This document shows, one piece after another, positions 1-8,107 of a stretch of 21,331 bases of DNA. Each line of letters begins with the position of its first letter. Within the stretch, counting starts at the first letter, position 1. A model generated the notes under the pieces. That model was not told the DNA's origin. It was given only the letters and a program-made list of their open reading frames with translations, and did no database searches. This DNA is from Chara braunii (Eukaryota; Streptophyta; Charophyceae; Charales; Characeae). The position numbers were made by a program, and so were the translations under genes. The stretch covers positions 1,169,766-1,191,096 of the forward strand of contig BFEA01000057.1 in assembly GCA_003427395.1 (NCBI GenBank), read 5' to 3'.

Positions 1-208
1 CCACCTCCAACCCTTTTTCCTCCTCCTTCACCCACACCCGTCCACCATAGCCAACCACCTCCAACCCTTCTTCCTCCTCCTTCATTCACGCCCGTCCACC
101 ATAGCCGACCACCACCAACCCTTCTTCTTCCTCCATCACCCACACCCCTCCACCATAGTCGGTCACCATCAACCCTCCTTCCTCCTCCTTCACCCACGCC
201 CGTCCTCC
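1..208. repeat. 54-bp minisatellite, about 3.9 copies
   Basis: Units run 1-54, 55-108, 109-162 and 163-208. Each begins like CCACCTCCAACCC, continues with a TCCTCCTCCTTCACCCAC pyrimidine block and ends with CCACCATAGCC plus two bases; the fourth copy degrades at TCCTCCGG. The period is a multiple of three, so the minus strand stays open and reads as repeating 18-residue Gly/Glu/Val-rich units. I take that as a by-product of the repeat, not a gene. The array probably continues left of the window. Confidence 0.93.
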
Positions 209-300
209 GGAAGTCTTAGGGGGCCGCAAGGGGGATGCACGGGACCTCGGATAGGATCGGTTAGGGTAAGTCAATTAGCAAGGTCGATTAGGAGGGGAAG

Positions 301-420
301 CTTCATCTCTCTCTCTCTCTCTCTCTCTCCCCATTTTTTTCTCTCTCTCCTCCTCTCCCTCTCCCTCCGTCTTCCTCCATTCCTCCAAACCCCTAACTCT
401 CCCGTCACCCCTTCCCCCTC
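301..420. repeat. (CT)n microsatellite inside a pyrimidine tract
   Basis: An uninterrupted CT run covers about 305-330, followed by a T7 run, a second short CT run and CTCCCT-type pyrimidine sequence to about 420. Tracts of this kind occur in plant 5' leaders and in LTRs, but nothing nearby ties it to a gene. Confidence 0.9.
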
Positions 421-3256
421 GATGGCATGTGACTAACCTCTACCCTCACCTGTTACATTGCCAGGGAACGAACGGAAAGGAACTTAGTCCTCACTTGGTG
501 GAAAGCGAGGGCAAGGGAAGGGTTGCCGGTCCCTTGTGCCACCAAGAAGGAAAGGATACGGGACTATCGAGAGCATTTGCGAAAGCAAAAAGGAGTGCTG
601 ATTTTGGACAAGGTCAGTTTGACTCAACCATCCTCCCGGAATGCATGACTGAGGCGATCGCATGGTTTGCTTGTGGGAAAGGGAAGGGAACCCATAAGGG
701 GAATTGGAAGGCAAAGGCAACTTAGGATTGCGGGAAGGGGGCGATGTGTTGACCCCAATGGAGACTGTGCTTGGTCATTTGTCTCGTGTGGTCTTGCGCA
801 GGTGAGTGGCTAGGGACGATTTGGACGAGGTTGGACCCGCGGAAGAGGACTAGGGTGGGAGATTGGCTAAGGAAAGGACTTGGATCCGGCTCAAGCCATG
901 AATGCGGGATGTGTTGAGGTCGGGCGCCAGGGTGGATGGTTGATGCATGGACTTGGTTTGTGTGGAGGTTGCATGGAATGTCTCTCTCATGTGCGATGCG
1001 ACCCCTGAAAAGACTAAGTGCGGTCTTGGATAGGTGATGCGATGCTAGTGGCTCTCGCAAAAAAATATAGCGGTTAGGGGTCCGGGCGACGCCACCCTAC
1101 CCCAAGGATGCTGCCGGGGCTGCCTAGAGCCGCTAGGCTTAGTGAAAAGGTGTGTGGCCCAATGGATGATGCTTGGCCTGCGCACGATAAGAAGACGAAC
1201 TCTCAATGAACTCCCTGGACTGCTTGTGTATTGGAAGGAGCAATTGCCTGGTCAGACTTAGCCGAACCGAGAAAACGCCACGAGTGCCCAAAGAGCTACC
1301 ATCTTGACGCGAGAGCGGAGCTACATCCCCCAATGTAAAGCCCTCTCATAAAAAGGCCCATCCCCATCCATCTCAAAGCACTAGGTGGGGGTGCCCCTGA
1401 GAAATGACCCGCGCCCTGAGCATGAGCGTGGGCGGGTCGAGCCAACTAGGGCCCGCAGCGGGGTCGACTTAGGCTCGAAAGCCCTTCAAGGTATGACCCC
1501 TACAAAAATGATGGAGGTGCCGGGTATTGGGTTAAAGTGACCCATACGGTCTCGAGGGGGGCGCCCGATGCATGACCATGAACATAAACATGAAGATAAG
1601 GAATATGGATTTGTGTATGCTCTATTCCTTTGAGTGAATCAGATTTGAGGGTGGCTGGGCGCATGGCAAGGCCAGGCCTGGAGGAAGAACATGCATGCTT
1701 GCACTTTTGATCAGCCATCTCCTTTGGAGATGACTCTAGTCCTCCTTCCCTGGGACTGATGTTCGTCAGGCAGGGGAAGCCTTGGGCAAACTGCGGGTCG
1801 ACCCTTCCTCTTCGTGCGAAAGAAGGGCTCCGGTACCTGGCAGGCGATTGGGATTCCGGGCTAGTCCGGTTTCCGATGAAAATCCCGCGGCAGAGTGATC
1901 CGACTGACATGGGTGCTCTCTTTCCTGTTCTTCGGAGCCCAACGGGCCCCATGCACCACACTCAATGCTTGAAGGAACTTCATATGAACACAGAAGGGTA
2001 ATCGAGAAGGAACAATCCCGCCCTATGAACGGACACACAAGCAAAGATAAGGGAATGTAGGGAGTTGCTAGACTCCAAGGAAAACTAGCTCACCCTAGAA
2101 GATGCTGACGAGAAGGAACCGGACACTGTGTATGGATGTTAGAGGAGAGTGGCACGCACTGTCCCGAGAGAAAATTTGTGAGCTATGGGTAGGAAGCGTT
2201 GGGTTCACCAGGGGAAAGGCACTTATGTTGTGTGTGTCCCACTTGGGACTTGTGACTGCATGATTGGGATTTCGAGCGTCCTGGCATTTGGAAGGAAAAG
2301 GGGGGATCTGCACCGGCCACTGCGGATTGCCAAACACCGTTCTCTTTGCAGGCTGTCGTTTGTTCGTATGCGGCGCCAGGCCATCGAGCTGTCTTACAGG
2401 AGTTTGTCGCGTCGAGTGCTTATTAACATTCTCGTCCGCGCGGTGACCGGCTTCGTCTCGATTGATCCGTCGGGCGGGGTGTGAAACGTTCCTCAGGCGG
2501 GGCCTAGCCTGTGAACTGGCGGAGGGAGCACCACTGCATGGGGGCAAAGACGGAGCTTGGGAGGCGGTGAGTAGCTTCTCGTAGCCTAGTTTGGGAAAGG
2601 TTGTTCCTTATCGGACCGATGGAAGTGAATGCCTGGACGGCTGGCGCCAATGGCCCTACCGAGATGTGCGGGGTGATTCCCGAGATTAACGGTGGGTGCA
2701 CGAGCGGCAAGTCGGGATGGGGTATTCTGGGCAAGAAGGTGAGGGCGGACCCCCACTGGAGTCTGGGTACCGTGCTCACGACGGTTGAGTTGTGCTTGAG
2801 GTGTGGGATAAAACCCTGCCGATAGTAATAGTGGAGAGACCATTGTTGGGGAAAAGGTCGGTGAGGAGATGACCGACTTGTGTGGGACGTTTGTCTGAGT
2901 TCTGCTTTTTGTGCCTCCCTCTGTAAAGTTGCCTGATGAGTGGTGGATGGGGACCAAGCTTCTAAGTCTATTCTCACCTCCAAGTCTAAGTCCGCACGAG
3001 TGAGAGAACATGAGGAAGAGGCTGGATAGGAGTCGAAAGAAAAAGGAACCCCGAGAAAGCAATAACCGGCTAAGCATGATCGATTGGGGGTATGGTAGCG
3101 CAATGGCACCTGGGAAATGGACAAGAAAAGTTAAGAAGACCCGGATGAGGGGTCTGAAAACAACTCTCATCTAAAAAAGGGAAAGCAAACCATCTGACCA
3201 TGAGGGGCCGTGTGGTGCTCTCATGTGGAAAACAGGACAAGCGCCAGGAAAACAGG
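421..3256. other. 2.8 kb with no recognisable gene
   Basis: I see no protein family here. A 98-codon frame at 429-725 (+) and a very basic 54-codon frame at 3010-3174 (+) are open but match nothing I know. The long minus-strand frames (1500-1961, 2504-3124, 2586-3170) overlap each other in different frames and follow from the purine-rich + strand, which leaves few stops on its complement. The stretch may contain the 5' LTR and leader of the downstream retrotransposon. I looked for a copy of 3'-side sequence and for a tRNA primer-binding site starting TGG after a CA, and found neither convincingly. No fifth copy of the P protein is visible about 870 bp before P1, where the spacing would predict one. 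Confidence 0.5.
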
Positions 3257-4069
3257 ATGGCGCGATGGTTGTCGCCTCCTGTCTACTCTAGTGGTCCGGA
3301 AATGCCTATAGAGGTAAGGGATGGGGTATCTGTTGTTCTCCCAGAAGAAGGGACGTGAACCGACCTAGAACCGGCCTATGAAACTGTGATGCTGGACGAG
3401 AAGGACGCGTTCCTCTGGACAGAGACAATCTGGACTAAGGTCAGCCCGACGAGACTTTCACCTAACTTGATGGACCTAAAATTTCGGGGAACAGTGAAAG
3501 CTCGAGGATGGGTCTACCTATCACAGGAATTGGAAAATGCAATGGTAGTGGGACTAGTACTGGGCACGACACCGGATCAGCTGTTTAGGCAAGCAGAACG
3601 GGAAGTGGTATGGGCAGCATGTCAGCGGGCAAAAATGGAGATGGAAAGGATGGAGGTGCGAGTGGAACTCGGGGACCGGAAAAATATGAGACGTCCTCTT
3701 AGGACAATGAGATGCGTGCTACCCCCGTTTCTGGTGGATGCAGTCTTTGGGACCAGGGATAGATTGGAACGTATATGCCAATCGATGACATGCCTGAGGC
3801 TGTAGCAATGTGCTAGACAAGACTTCTTTAAACTGTCGGTGCAAGCAGGGCCGTTTGAAGGGAACTGGGCGGAAGAATTAGCTGAGGTGTTAAACCTTCT
3901 CAGCGCGGACGAAGTCTTTGTTCCTAGTCCGGTGTATTGGCAGATAGTTTACTGAAACGTGGCGGCGGGGGAAACCTTCTTGGAAGGGGTGAAAGAGATG
4001 TTCTTAGACGAGGAGGAGGATTTCAGTGAGGAGGAGGACGGAGACGAGATAGAGGACTACGACTTCTGA
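3257..4069 (+). pseudogene. P1: first P-family copy, three in-frame stops
   Basis: Unknown function. The frame runs from ATG 3257 (MARWLSPP...) to TGA 4067-4069 without any frameshift but is cut by TGA 3356, TAG 3803 and TGA 3953. I chose ATG 3257 because all four copies then start Met-Ala. Visible landmarks are GVSVVLP near residue 31, LPPFLVDAVFG around 155-165, and QAGPFEGNWAEEL after the second stop. The TGA at 3953 aligns with an arginine conserved in the other three copies (IRRE or IIRE context), so it is best read as CGA to TGA by C-to-T change. A strongly acidic tail (DEEEDFSEEEDGDE...) of about 25 residues follows the shared domain and is absent from P2-P4. The 55-bp gap to P2 starts with a G8 run. 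Confidence 0.82.
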
Positions 4070-4124
4070 AGGGGGGGGCTTACCTGGGGGAAACGGGTTG
4101 TCGACTATGTGCAGGTAGGGAGCG

Positions 4125-4870
4125 ATGGCCCGGGAACTTGAACTATGGGGCTGCACATGGGAACCAAGACGAGTCGAAAGGGGAGTAGAGATGTCAATAC
4201 CGCCGAGCAACGAATGGAAAGGGACCACATGTGATTGGCGGGGGTATGAGATTGTGCCGGAGCTATCGTACCTATGGATAGAGAGCGTATGGAACCCGTT
4301 GAGGGAAAAGGAAGGATGGGAAGAGATTGCGGAAGGAAGGGTGGGATCAGTCGGGACGATCGTTTTCTCCGAGCAGGTTGGCACCTGTTCTGCACAACAC
4401 TCGCGGCAGGGCAGAACCCAATGTGGCTTTTAGGGGACGCTGAGGCAAGGGCTCGACAGGCGGGGGAAAGGTTTGCTAACAAAGGTTGGGATACGGTCAG
4501 CAGTAGAGTCATGATGGGAGGATGGAAAGAATTTAAACCGCCTGGCGCCCGAATCAAGACTTGGGTGCCCGAATTCGTGGCGGACTGGTTTGGGGGGTTT
4601 TATCACGTAACAGAGGTAGCCGACGCAATGGAGCGAATACACGTAAACTGCGCATGGCTGGTGGGGGAATTCTACAGGACGTCCTTGAAATATGGGCCCT
4701 TCCATGGCGATAGAGCCTGGGAGGTCCTTATCATTTTGGATATCGAAAGGAATGACCGACAGGAGGTGGCCCCGAAAACTAGGGAGACCATAATCCGCCG
4801 TGAGGTAGCAGCAACACCTTGCTATGTGGATGATGTGTTCAAACTGTTCGAGGTATTGTGGTTCGACTAA
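4125..4870 (+). pseudogene. P2: second P-family copy, one frameshift
   Basis: Unknown function. Starts MARELELWG at ATG 4125 and keeps that frame through RGVEMSIP and the aromatic segment YLWIESVWN to GTIVFSE near 4365. Homology then continues in another frame from AGWHLF (about 4372) to TAA 4868-4870, so one small indel near 4365-4380 broke it. The second part is the best preserved: GGWKEFKPP at about 4519-4545, VPEFVADWFGG, LKYGPFHGDRAWEVL, then IIRREV and a final VDDVFKLFEV. GGWKEFK matches GGWREFK in P4 nearly residue for residue. The sequence just before the start, ATGTGCAGGTAGG, closely resembles that before gag (7122). Family membership is clear by eye; the role is not. Confidence 0.83.
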
Positions 4871-4993
4871 AAGCAGGAAAGCTGTGTGGCCAGGCAAATA
4901 TGGGAAACGTTGCTAAGATAAGGGAATGGGATGTCTGGCCATTGTAGGGTTCGAGGCGGATCACGAGCCAGGAGATTCAAAGGCGAGCGCGTG

Positions 4994-5767
4994 ATGGCGC
5001 GAAGAAGGACGTTCCTCGAGGAACTCCCCTTGGGCATTGAACCACCTAGGGAAGTACCGGGTGGGGTAGAGGTCAGCTTGCCGGCGGCAAGTGAAGGCTG
5101 GCACCAGGAGGCAGATTGGGTCGGGATCGAGCTTGCGGAAAATATGGTCTACTTGGTGACGAAAGTTGAGTGGCGTGCGGATGAGAATGGGGAATGGAAC
5201 CCGGACCCGCGAGGGCATGTGCGTGCAGAAGGACGACTGTATGTGTCAGGTGATGCGTGGAGGGAGTTCGGAGTCCGGCTGGCATCAGGAGAAGACCCGT
5301 CGAGCCTGTTTGAAGGGGCATGGCAGTTAGTATGGCGAGTGGGATTTGAAGTTCGCAGATCCGGGGGTTGACGATGTAACAACAGACCTTAGGGTAACCA
5401 TGGTCGGGAGTTTCGAATTGCCTAGTGAGAATGTACGAATGAGGCTGCCGCCCTTCCTGCTGGAAAGGCTGGGCGGTCTGGGACTTGTTAGACGAGCAGT
5501 AGCCAACCTCGCAAGCCTGACATATGAAGATGCGATGGTACATCGAGAATACTATCAGGCCTTCCTAGAACTGGGCCCTTCAATGGAGAGCAGAAATATG
5601 AGGTGCTGCGCATCCTGCGTGTTGTGTTTAGCACCAGGCCAAGGGCTCCAGTCGTGGGAGATGAGGTCTTGTGGGGTGTCATCCGAAGGGAAATAAGTCA
5701 AGGGATGGTGTACGTGGATGATCTGTACCAATTATATGGGCCGATGGACGTAGGGACGGACCAATAA
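4994..5767 (+). pseudogene. P3: third P-family copy, two frameshifts
   Basis: Unknown function. Starts at ATG 4994 (MARRRTFLEELP); an upstream in-frame ATG at 4931 exists, but the internal Met-Ala agrees with the other copies. The first frame holds GGVEVSLP, MVYLVTKVEW and GRLYVSGDAWREFGVRL and is lost near a G5 run at about 5362-5366. The middle part (VTMVGSFELP, then MRLPPFLLERLGGLG) lies in a second frame. Near 5573, at GGGCCC, homology returns to the first frame as GPFNGEQKYEVLRIL, then GVIRREISQG and YVDDLYQLYGP, ending at TAA 5765-5767. The mid-domain GGW-EFK is weakened to GSFEL. Two compensating indels would explain why the ends share a frame. Confidence 0.82.
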
Positions 5768-5896
5768 ACGAGGTCAAGGAAAGAAAAGGAAGGTTCAAGC
5801 TAGAAACCGGGAAGTGTTCAGGCGGGAGGTGAAGATTAAATGAAATAAGTAAAACCGCTTGGTGTTTAAACTGTGTAGGGGACTACTAAGCCGAAA

Positions 5897-6682
5897 ATGG
5901 CGATGAGACGCGCTCGGATGTTGCGACGGTCCACACACCCGCGGCCACCCACGGAAAGTGGAGGCGGATGGGAGGTATGGCTCCCAGCAAGCTGCATGAT
6001 CCAAGGATTGGACATCGAATGGAGGGTCGTGACCTTGGGAAGAGGTCAGGCGTTCATGATGGTGGAATGTTTGTGGGATGGTATGAGAATTAACAGGGGA
6101 CCGGGAGACGATCTGTACACCGATCTTAAGGTAACAAGGACCATATACCTGCCGGAACTTGGATGGTACATGCTAGGAACGGAATTGGCACTAGGTCACG
6201 GGTTGCTACCAATCTTCCGGAGGGCTACTAGGATGTTGAACAAGGTGGGCCAGGAAGTGCGGGGGAGAATGAACGTGGGACTAAGAACTCGGGTGGAGGT
6301 CGGAGGCTGGCGAGAGTTTAAGGCCCCAATGACCGGGTTGAGGTGTCGAGTACCTCGTTTCATGGTGGACTTGGTATTTGGTAGCCTCAAGAGAGTTAGG
6401 GACCTGGTGGATTCGACCCTGGTCTGGATCCACCTCTTCCGGCCACAAACAACGAGCATGTTCTACGATGTGTCGGTCAGATATGGGCCGTTCTGGGGGA
6501 ATCAGGCCTGGGAACTACTCGAATTACTCGAGATCTTGATATTCGGATTGCCCCACCTGTCGTTTGAAGAATATGAGCCAATAATTATCAGGGAAATAGA
6601 GATGGGGGAAAATTACCTTGCTGGGTTGGCTGACCTGTTCGAGGAACCGAATGAGCACGGCAGGTCTAAGGGACCAGCATGA
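5897..6682 (+). CDS. P4: intact P-family protein, 261 aa
   Basis: Function not recognised. This is the only uninterrupted copy, from ATG 5897 (MAMRRARMLRRS) to TGA 6680-6682. A basic Arg-rich N-terminus of about 20 residues is followed by a likely beta-rich region (WEVWLP, IEWRVVTL, AFMMVECLW, TRTIYLPELGWYMLG), then VEVGGWREFKAP near residue 135, CRVPRFMVDLVFG, and a helical C-terminal third (VRYGPFWGNQAWELLELLEIL, IIIREIEMGENYLAGLADLFEE). I see no signal peptide, clear membrane segment, zinc finger or catalytic motif. It sits last in the array, 460 bp before gag, on the same strand. It may be a retrotransposon-encoded accessory protein; a captured host gene is the alternative. Homology to P1-P3 makes it a real gene with good confidence. 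Confidence 0.85.
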   Translation: MAMRRARMLRRSTHPRPPTESGGGWEVWLPASCMIQGLDIEWRVVTLGRGQAFMMVECLWDGMRINRGPGDDLYTDLKVTRTIYLPELGWYMLGTELALGHGLLPIFRRATRMLNKVGQEVRGRMNVGLRTRVEVGGWREFKAPMTGLRCRVPRFMVDLVFGSLKRVRDLVDSTLVWIHLFRPQTTSMFYDVSVRYGPFWGNQAWELLELLEILIFGLPHLSFEEYEPIIIREIEMGENYLAGLADLFEEPNEHGRSKGPA

Positions 6683-7142
6683 GAAAACGCGCCAGGAAGA
6701 GGTAGGGAAATAAAGGATGGGTACTAAAATAAGTAGGCAACCATCAACAAAAGAGGGGCAGTGGTTGGAGCTCCGTCCGAACCGATAGCGCGGCAAGGAG
6801 GAACTAGGAAGACCACCCGCACCAGACAACTCTGGGGCATTTGGAGGTCGAAAAGCCAAAAGGGCCATCCTCGATAAGGAGGCCACTGGGCTCAAACACC
6901 GCCCTAAGAGCCAAAGCGCGGCAGTGATAAAAATGCCAAGCAGCGGCGACAAGTTCCCCAAGCGGGAGAAAAACCTGAAGGACGCCTTGGGAAAGAAAAG
7001 TCAGGAGAGTCGGACCGATTAGTATAAGACGCAAAAAAAACATGGGAATAGGCGGGTTTTAGGGTTGGGACTAGGGCAGTTATGAACAACCGGCCATTTT
7101 TTTTCGCAATTTTTTTTTTCCATGTGCAGGCTAGGTAAAGAA
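6683..7142 (+). other. Leader between P4 and gag
   Basis: No coding frame of note on the + strand. The spacer is purine-rich to about 7015, then has a TATA-like TTAGTATAAGAC at 7019-7030, an A8 run, and from 7096 two T-rich runs ending in a CAG. It could hold an internal promoter or the 3' end of an intron; the sequence alone does not decide. Confidence 0.45.
7096..7130 (+). promoter_or_regulatory. Candidate 3' splice acceptor before gag
   Basis: A T8 run, CGCAA, a T9-C run and CCATGTGCAG|G form a textbook polypyrimidine tract plus acceptor AG at 7128-7129, 14 bases before the gag ATG at 7143. Splicing here would remove the ATG at 7122 and, with a donor in the 5' leader, all upstream P frames, letting ribosomes reach gag. 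The resemblance is seen; use of the site is inference. Confidence 0.45.
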
Positions 7143-8107
7143 ATGGCGACTGAGGAAGGAATCAATGACCAGCAGAGCGGAGGGAATCAGGGCACGAATG
7201 GGGATGGGGAACGAAACGAGGGATCAGCCAGGGATCGAGAGTCAGCCAAACTGGAAGGAACCCGAGAAAACGGAAAGGACGCCTCAATTGGAGAAAGCTC
7301 GGGGAAAGCTGGGGGTAGCAAAAGGGGACCTCAAGAAAACACGGAAGGGGGAAACGATATGAGAACAAGCCCTCGGAACTCAGCAGGAGCCACCCCTAAA
7401 AAGACAAAAGTCTCGGATGCCAGTCGTAAATTGGCAGAGATAGAAAAGCAGACTGCAGAATTTAAGGCAAGGCTTATCGAGCAGATGATGGCAGAGCATG
7501 AGGAGGACCCCAGGGCGCAGGGTCACGTGAGGGACGTAGGACCGGTCAGGACGAGGCCAGGTATGAGGGGAAGGGTAATAGCCACAAAGGAACGCCTAGT
7601 AAGAAGGGGAAGGACAAGAACGACCCCCCGGCGGAGGAGACGGAAAACGCTATGACCCCACCCGCCATCGACAGCGGCACTAGCGGACTGCCCGCCACGC
7701 CGAAAGTAACAGGGGTGTGTGACGGACTCTGGAACCTTAGGGAAAGAGTGCTAGGATGGTTCGACCCAGAAGGAACGCCGAAAACCAGGGAGAAGCAGAG
7801 GGAAAGCAAGGAAGGGGAAGGCATCAGTGCGGCCGGAGAAGCGGGTGGCTGCGAAGATGGTCTCAAGAGGGTAGTCGCCACCCTCACCAGGACGCTAAAC
7901 AAGAACCAGGGGTATCTCGCAGATGCAAAGAAGAAACTCACGTTCGATGGGGCCAACATTACGGAGTTTCTAATAGACTATGAGAACCTAGCAACCTTAC
8001 TGAAATGGACGAAAGAAGAAAAGATGGAGCACCTAGGGCAGCACGTGTCGCTAAGCTTGGAAAGGGATATTATGGCCATCATCGCCTCCAGTGGATCCTG
8101 GAAATAA
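7143..8107 (+). pseudogene. gag: Gag N-terminal part (frameshift and stop)
   Basis: Structural capsid polyprotein of the element. I start it at ATG 7143 (MATEEG, context AAATGG); an in-frame ATG at 7122 lies inside the acceptor-like motif. The first 120 residues are hydrophilic and low-complexity (Gly, Glu, Lys, Asn), followed by a probable coiled coil (KLAEIEKQTAEFKARLIEQM). Near 7505 the sensible frame changes by one base: the old frame turns into an Arg-rich string ending 7655, while the other frame stays open from about 7502 through NSHKGTPSKKGKDKND into the capsid-like region. There LTFDGANITEFLIDYENL resembles the start of retrotransposon gag domains. A TAA at 8105-8107 then interrupts the same frame, which continues at once as TRNEMMRKYL. 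Confidence 0.8.

Larger units (their letters stand above)
3257..6682 (+). repeat. Tandem array of four diverged P-family genes
   Basis: Four copies of one unknown protein lie head to tail, starting at 3257, 4125, 4994 and 5897 (spacing 868, 869 and 903 bp). Gaps of 55, 123 and 129 bp separate them. Homology shows in the protein, hardly in the DNA. Shared landmarks in order are: Met-Ala start; G-(V/W)-x-V-x-(L/I)-P near residue 25-35; an aromatic-rich beta-like segment; (V/L)-P-x-F-(hydrophobic)2-(D/E) in mid-protein; G-P-F-x-G followed by W/Y-E-V/L-L; a C-terminal I-(I/V)-R-x-E-(I/V) block (the R is a stop in P1); and a final hydrophobic helix ending L-(F/Y). Divergence this deep with conserved motifs means the duplications are old relative to the decay of this copy. 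Confidence 0.88.

Noticed and set aside
2503-2520. CCTAGCCTGTGAACTGGC, 17 of 18 bases identical to 20727-20744, as part of an LTR pair
   Set aside because: Flanks do not match and no TATA box stands in the corresponding place on the left. May be chance or a tiny relic.
2642-2650. TGGCGCCAA as a primer-binding site
   Set aside because: Only about seven bases fit a known tRNA-complementary start, and no LTR end with CA precedes it.
1500-3170. Long minus-strand frames (up to 206 codons) as genes
   Set aside because: They overlap one another in different frames, show Pro/Ser/Leu-rich low-information sequence, and arise because a purine-rich + strand leaves few stop codons on its complement.
3386-3805. 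P1 as a 139-codon gene starting at GTG 3386
   Set aside because: The family alignment extends in the same frame upstream to ATG 3257 and downstream past TAG 3803, so that span is a fragment; GTG is not a usual eukaryotic start.
4947-4958. GGTTCGAGGC as the B box of a tRNA or SINE
   Set aside because: No A box at the right distance, no cloverleaf and no T-run terminator.
5897-6682. P4 as a Gag duplicate
   Set aside because: It lacks a CCHC knuckle and does not resemble the helical capsid region of the element's own Gag by eye.
7500-7515. Programmed -1 frameshift within Gag
   Set aside because: No X-XXY-YYZ slippery heptamer at the place where the sense changes frame, and it lies inside Gag rather than at a gag-pol border. 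Mutation is likelier.
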